Assembly: GCA_003219395.1 (NCBI GenBank)
Contig: QHOR01000027.1
Location: 1-18,127, forward strand
Direction of reading: 5' to 3'
Source: Verrucomicrobiota bacterium
GTDB taxonomy: Bacteria; Verrucomicrobiota; Verrucomicrobiia; Chthoniobacterales; UBA10450
Length of the DNA: 18,127 nucleotides
The notes beneath the pieces were generated by a model. That model was not told the origin of the DNA and ran no database searches. It saw nothing but the letters and a program-made list of their open reading frames with translations. Below, in pieces: positions 14,432-18,127 of the stretch. The position numbers and the translations under genes are program-made. The stretch's first letter is position 1. Each line of letters starts with the position of its first letter.

Positions 14432-16668
14432 AACAGCTGATAAGGATCGACATCGACCGCAACGGTGACGTCTTCGGGGAATGGCAGTTTGTCGAGCATT
14501 TCGCGGGTCAGCCTGCTCAGTCGCATGATAGCTCCGCCACGAATCAGGATATGGAAGCGGAATTGCCCTTGTAATTTCTCCAGCGGCGCGGGCGTTGCGT
14601 CGCCTAGAATGAACTCTTCCGACAGCACTTCGTTCAAACGGCGCTTTAACGTTTCGGCTGACAGTTTCGCCCGTCCTTCATGTGGCGAGCGCACGGTGAT
14701 CAGCACCGCATGTTTGAACGGCGGAAAATCGCAGCGCTCGCGAAATTCGAGTTCCTGTTGAAAATACCCGGCGAAATCATGGTGCCGCGCAAATTGAATC
14801 GACGGACTAAATGGCGTGTAAGTTTGTACAAAAACCTCACCGGATGTTTCTCCACGTCCGGCGCGCCCGGCAACCTGTGTGAGAAGCTGGAACGTGCGTT
14901 CCCCTGCGCGAAAATCCGGCAGGTGCAGCGCGAGATCGGCATTGATGATTCCCACCAGCGTCACATTCGGAAAATGGAGACCCTTCGCGATCATTTGCGT
15001 TCCGACGAGGATATCGATATTGCCCGTGCGGAAATTTCTCAAAGTCTCTCGATAGGATTCCTTGCGCGTCATCGAGTCTGCATCCATGCGACGCACCACA
15101 GCTTTTGGAAAAATTTGTGATACGGTTGCTTCAACTTTTTCGGTGCCGAAACCCGAGTAAATCAATGCATCTTTTCCGCAGGCCGGACATTTCTTTGGCA
15201 CCGCGGCGGTGTGGCCACACAAGTGACAGCTCAACCGTCCAGTAATCGCGGGGTGCCGGTGAAAGGTGAGTGCGACACTGCAGTTCGGGCAATTACGCGC
15301 TTCGCCACAATTGCTGCACAGGAGCGAAGTAGAGAAGCCGCGTCGATTTAAAAACAAGATCGTCTGCTCTCGTTTCTCCAGGCGATCTGCAATTGCGGCT
15401 CGCAATTTTCCTGACAAGATCGTTGCCGCCTTCTCTTTCCGCCGTTCCTGGCGAAGGTCGACAATACGCATGAGCGGCATCTGCTTTTCGTCGATCCGCT
15501 GAGTAAGAGTCAGCAGGTGATATTTTCCAATTGCAGCGTTGTGGTAACTCTCCAGGGATGGCGTAGCGCTTCCCAGGACAACGACGCATTTCTCAATCTT
15601 GCCGCGCACGATTGCCACGTCACGCGCGTGATACCGGGGAGCTTCTTCCTGCTTATATGTTGTCTCGTGTTCTTCATCGACAACAATGAGTCCCAGGTTT
15701 TTCAGCGGCGCGAACACTGCGCTCCGCGCGCCGATTACGATACGTGCGCGAGCGCAATGAATTTTGTGCCATTCATCGTGGCGTTCGCCCTGGGACAAGT
15801 GGCTGTGCAAGACGGCGACCGCGTCCTGCATGTCGGCAAAGCGGCCTTTGAAACGCTCAACTGTTTGTGGTGTAAGCGAAATTTCAGGAACTAAAACAAT
15901 GGCAGTGCGCCCGCGGCCGAGCGCGGCACGAATTGCCTGGAGATAAATTTCAGTCTTCCCGGAACCGGTCACGCCATGGAGCAAAATCGGGCGCGACTTG
16001 TCCGGTGAATCGAGCGCTTGTGTGACTTTCGTAAGCGCTTGCGTTTGCTCCTGGTTGAGAGCGAGGTTTGATGTCGCAAGAAACTGTTCATCAGCATGTG
16101 GATCCCGCACGACAGCTTCTTCGCGCAACTCCACGAGGCCGCGTTTCTCCAGCGCACGAAGCGTCTGGTTGTCGAGAGAAGTCTGCCGCAGAAGTTGCGA
16201 CGCGCGAGTTGGGCCCTTCAATCGTAAGATCGCCTCCAGAAGTTCTGCCTGCCGGGGAGCGCGTCTGCGCAACTTCTCAAGTTCTTCGTTGTCGACCTCG
16301 CGCCCGGCCTGGACGAACAATTGCTTTTTCCAGCCGATTTCTGCGCGCCGGATGACTTGCGGCAATAGGCTACGCATGACTCCTTCGATTGGGCAGCAAT
16401 AATAGGCGCTGATCCATCTGCCCAGCTCGAGCAATTGTTCGCTTAAAACTGGCGCTTCTCCCACGAGCGCTTCGATTGGCCGGATCCCTTTGGCTTCACT
16501 CTGTTCCGTGACGGCGACAACCGTCGCAAGGGCCGATTTATCTCGAAACGGCACGCGCACGCGAGACCCGATTCCCACCCGTTCCATCAAGCCCTCTGGC
16601 ACGGCATAGTCGAGCTCGCGGTGAATTGCCCGATCAATAATGACGCGAACGTAGCTGGGTTTCGCCAT
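14428..16668 (-). CDS. priA: Primosomal protein N' (replication restart helicase PriA)
   Basis: This 746-residue superfamily 2 DNA helicase recognises stalled forks and loads the replicative helicase. The N-terminal 3' DNA-binding domain begins YVRVIIDRAIHRELDYAVP. Walker A is GVTGSGKT (232-239), followed by LVPEISLTPQ, and Walker B is DEEH (331-334) preceding TTYKQEE. GSATPS and NRRGFS lead into the zinc-binding region with eight cysteines at 451, 454, 460, 463, 481, 484, 494 and 497. GTQMIAKGLHFPNV, QVAGRAGRG and a C-terminal domain ending VDVDPYQLL complete the family. Length is normal and there is no frame damage over 2.2 kb. It is divergent from the lytic transglycosylase gene, with only 57 nt between the chosen starts. 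Confidence 0.97.
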   Translation of the reverse strand: MAKPSYVRVIIDRAIHRELDYAVPEGLMERVGIGSRVRVPFRDKSALATVVAVTEQSEAKGIRPIEALVGEAPVLSEQLLELGRWISAYYCCPIEGVMRSLLPQVIRRAEIGWKKQLFVQAGREVDNEELEKLRRRAPRQAELLEAILRLKGPTRASQLLRQTSLDNQTLRALEKRGLVELREEAVVRDPHADEQFLATSNLALNQEQTQALTKVTQALDSPDKSRPILLHGVTGSGKTEIYLQAIRAALGRGRTAIVLVPEISLTPQTVERFKGRFADMQDAVAVLHSHLSQGERHDEWHKIHCARARIVIGARSAVFAPLKNLGLIVVDEEHETTYKQEEAPRYHARDVAIVRGKIEKCVVVLGSATPSLESYHNAAIGKYHLLTLTQRIDEKQMPLMRIVDLRQERRKEKAATILSGKLRAAIADRLEKREQTILFLNRRGFSTSLLCSNCGEARNCPNCSVALTFHRHPAITGRLSCHLCGHTAAVPKKCPACGKDALIYSGFGTEKVEATVSQIFPKAVVRRMDADSMTRKESYRETLRNFRTGNIDILVGTQMIAKGLHFPNVTLVGIINADLALHLPDFRAGERTFQLLTQVAGRAGRGETSGEVFVQTYTPFSPSIQFARHHDFAGYFQQELEFRERCDFPPFKHAVLITVRSPHEGRAKLSAETLKRRLNEVLSEEFILGDATPAPLEKLQGQFRFHILIRGGAIMRLSRLTREMLDKLPFPEDVTVAVDVDPYQLL

Positions 16669-16725
16669 GAAGACCGCGTTAATTTAATTGCTCACGACAG
16701 CAGGAGCACGAGATTTGATGCCGAG

Positions 16726-17328
16726 GTGATACAATTTCTGCTCAAACTGGTCCTGTGCGTGATGCTGGCGCTGACCGCGGGTTTCGCGTATCTGGCCATG
16801 CGATCGGGCGATCCCATCTACACGTTTTACGAATGGATGAGCCCAGCACGATTTCACCAGTACGACCGCCCGATTCGCGCCGTTGCCGCTGAACATCATC
16901 TGGATCCGATGCTGGTGAAAGCAGTCGTATGGCGTGAAAGCCGCTTCGATCCAAGAAAACATGGCAGCCGCGGAGAGCGTGGACTGATGCAAGTAAGCGA
17001 AAAAGCGGCTAACGAATGGGCGCATGCAAACAAAATCGACAATTTTACGGTGGACCAACTCTTCGATCCGAGAACGAATCTTGAGGCGGGCACATGGTAT
17101 TTGCATCGCGCGTTTGAACGCTGGGAAGCACAGTCGGATCCCACTCCCTTTGCACTTGCCGAATACAACGCCGGAGCCAGTCGTGTCGAACGATGGAGCG
17201 GCGCCAGCGGCGGCAGTAACACTCCTGTAAACCAATTTCTGCAGAACATAGACTTTCCCGGAACGCGCAAGTACGTCGACTCAATTATCCAGCGGTTCCA
17301 ATTTTATCAGCGGCGAGGGCAAATGTGA
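16726..17328 (+). CDS. Membrane-anchored lytic transglycosylase (SLT domain)
   Basis: This 200-residue protein has an N-terminal signal-anchor (FLLKLVLCVMLALTAGFAYL) and a Slt70-like goose-type lysozyme domain that cleaves peptidoglycan in the periplasm. In the domain, AVVWRESRFDP supplies the catalytic glutamate (E71), followed by RGLMQVSEKAA, the middle LFDPRTNLEAGTWYLHRAF, and LAEYNAGASRVERW. The C-terminal RKYVDSIIQRFQFY is also typical. GTG 16726 is chosen because it begins just before the membrane helix and does not overlap priA. An in-frame GTG at 16621 would add 35 residues lying partly inside priA on the other strand. The stop at 17326 overlaps a GTG that opens a short, non-conserved frame with a decayed VCBS repeat. 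Confidence 0.88.
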   Translation: MIQFLLKLVLCVMLALTAGFAYLAMRSGDPIYTFYEWMSPARFHQYDRPIRAVAAEHHLDPMLVKAVVWRESRFDPRKHGSRGERGLMQVSEKAANEWAHANKIDNFTVDQLFDPRTNLEAGTWYLHRAFERWEAQSDPTPFALAEYNAGASRVERWSGASGGSNTPVNQFLQNIDFPGTRKYVDSIIQRFQFYQRRGQM

Positions 17329-17423
17329 CGAACCTCAAGCGCCATCTCCGGTTGATTCCACGATACGCTTGGTGTTCAGGCGCCCCATCTCCTGCGGCAA
17401 CTTCAGTGCGCAGCAGAATGATG

Positions 17424-17566
17424 GGAGTAGCCGATTTCAATCACAACAGAGCCGACGATGTGGTTCATAATTCCAGCACACGTCAGACGGCCATTTGGTA
17501 TCTCAAGAAGTTCATCTGATCGGTAGCGTTCGGCCGGCTCTCCCCGTCGATTGCATTGTGATGGCT
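17424..17566 (+). pseudogene. Decayed VCBS/FG-GAP-like repeat fragment
   Basis: The 310-nt gap between the transglycosylase and polX is not featureless. Frame from 17424 reads GVADFNHNRADDVVHNSSTR then QTAIWYLKKFI before a TGA. DFN-x-x-x-x-DDVV followed by TAIWYL is the pattern of VCBS/FG-GAP beta-propeller repeats, with NHNRADD in place of the calcium-binding DGDGxxD. One base shift later (17522-17566) GSVRPALPVDCIVMA resembles the GSVFGPALPxGW linker I recall between such repeats. Adding one base between 17516 and 17521 would join the two parts. No intact open frame surrounds it, so it is a relic of a larger secreted protein. The overlapping short frame starting at GTG 17325 is not considered a real gene. 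Confidence 0.5.
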
Positions 17567-17638
17567 CCGTACCTGTCGTTATTCGCCAGAGCAATGTTTC
17601 GACGTCGACGGCAGAATAATTCAGGTTAAATCTTCTTG

Positions 17639-18127
17639 ATGATGAGCAGGGAGGAAATCGCGCACGTTTTGGAGCAAATCGCGACGCTGCTCGAATTGAA
17701 GGACGAGAACCCATTCAAAATCCGCGCCTACACGAATGCCGCGCGGGCAATTGAAACATTTGGCGGAAATGTCACCAATTTTGAGGATGAAGAAGTGGTC
17801 TCGAAAATTCCAGGAATCGGAAAGAGCATAGCTCTCAAAATCAAGGAACTTGCGGCGACCGGATCGCTGAAATATCGAGACGAATTGGCGGCGGAATTCC
17901 CTTCCGGAGTTCTTGAATTGTTCTCACTCCCTGGGCTCGGCGCCAAGAAGATCAAGGCTCTCCACGACAAACTCCAGATCAGTTCCATCGAGCAACTGCA
18001 AAAAGCATGCGAAACCGGGCGTGTCGCTGAATTGCCGGGTTTTGGCGAAACAACTCAGCAAAAACTCTGTGACATCATTGCAAAACGCGCCGCGCACGCA
18101 GGTTCATTTCAGTTCGGGCAGATCGCA
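17639..18127 (+). CDS. polX: Family X DNA polymerase (PolX), N-terminal part, cut by window end
   Basis: The frame from ATG 17639 (or ATG 17642) is open for 163 codons to the window edge. MSREEIAHVLEQIATLLELK and NPFKIRAYTNAARAIETF match the N-terminal helical 8-kDa domain of family X polymerases. Two helix-hairpin-helix DNA-binding motifs follow, VVSKIPGIGKSIALKIKEL (about residues 53-71) and LFSLPGLGAKKIKALHDKL (about 95-113), with a third, AELPGFGETTQQKL, near residue 130. Bacterial members usually continue with a polymerase domain and a PHP exonuclease domain and act in base excision repair; those parts would lie beyond 18127. No clear Shine-Dalgarno site is seen. Confidence 0.9.
   Translation, partial: MMSREEIAHVLEQIATLLELKDENPFKIRAYTNAARAIETFGGNVTNFEDEEVVSKIPGIGKSIALKIKELAATGSLKYRDELAAEFPSGVLELFSLPGLGAKKIKALHDKLQISSIEQLQKACETGRVAELPGFGETTQQKLCDIIAKRAAHAGSFQFGQIA

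Noticed and set aside
14178..14468. 96-residue plus-strand frame starting MRWLTPLFALV, superficially like a secreted protein
   Set aside because: It overlaps priA on the other strand and is rich in Arg, Pro and Ser like other antisense shadow frames; the hydrophobic start is probably chance.
1..18127. CRISPR array, phage or insertion-sequence signature
   Set aside because: No regularly spaced direct repeats, transposase, integrase or structural phage motifs were seen on either strand.

Overview
The window looks like a chromosomal segment of a Gram-negative (LPS-making) soil-type bacterium. An ADP-heptose-type glycosyltransferase points to a diderm envelope. The gene mix (paired halogenase-like flavoproteins, a membrane-fused sulfite-oxidase-like enzyme, family X DNA polymerase and a VCBS/FG-GAP repeat remnant with a TAIWYL motif) fits soil Verrucomicrobiota best. 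That placement is inference from gene content; there is no rRNA here. No phage, plasmid or CRISPR signature was seen.

Layout, left to right. (1) 1-1765: the tail of an unidentified gene, a short MgtE-type transporter and a GT2 glycosyltransferase, linked by two ATGA start/stop overlaps. (2) 1811-3716: a 2-oxoglutarate/Fe(II) oxygenase and a GT9 heptosyltransferase-like enzyme, followed by a hairpin. (3) 3855-5413: a membrane-anchored molybdopterin oxidoreductase split by an 8-bp tandem duplication; deleting one copy restores a continuous conserved reading frame. (4) 5510-6439: thioredoxin reductase. (5) 6470-8439: a 90-bp palindromic repeat immediately upstream of a GT4 glycosyltransferase, which abuts a GNAT acetyltransferase. 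(6) 8492-8564: tRNA-Thr(TGT). (7) 8791-13150: two flavin-dependent-halogenase-like monooxygenases flanking an oppositely oriented CPA2 cation/proton antiporter. (8) 13204-14133: a class A beta-lactamase-like gene broken by three frameshifts. (9) 14159-16668, minus strand: priA and a possible small translationally coupled ORF. (10) 16726-17328: a membrane-anchored lytic transglycosylase, divergent from priA. (11) 17424-17566: a decayed VCBS-like repeat. (12) 17639 to the window end: the N-terminal part of family X DNA polymerase.

Functionally the left half is dominated by envelope glycan genes (GT2, GT9, GT4, GNAT) mixed with redox genes. The right half holds housekeeping DNA replication and repair genes (priA, polX) and cell-wall remodelling. 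The most distinctive content is the pair of halogenase-like flavoenzymes. They differ from each other, yet both keep the tryptophan/IP motif, the Fx.Px.Sx.G motif and a candidate catalytic lysine. Gene decay is concentrated in three loci (molybdoenzyme, beta-lactamase, VCBS repeat), while long genes such as priA are intact, so a generally poor sequence is a less likely explanation.
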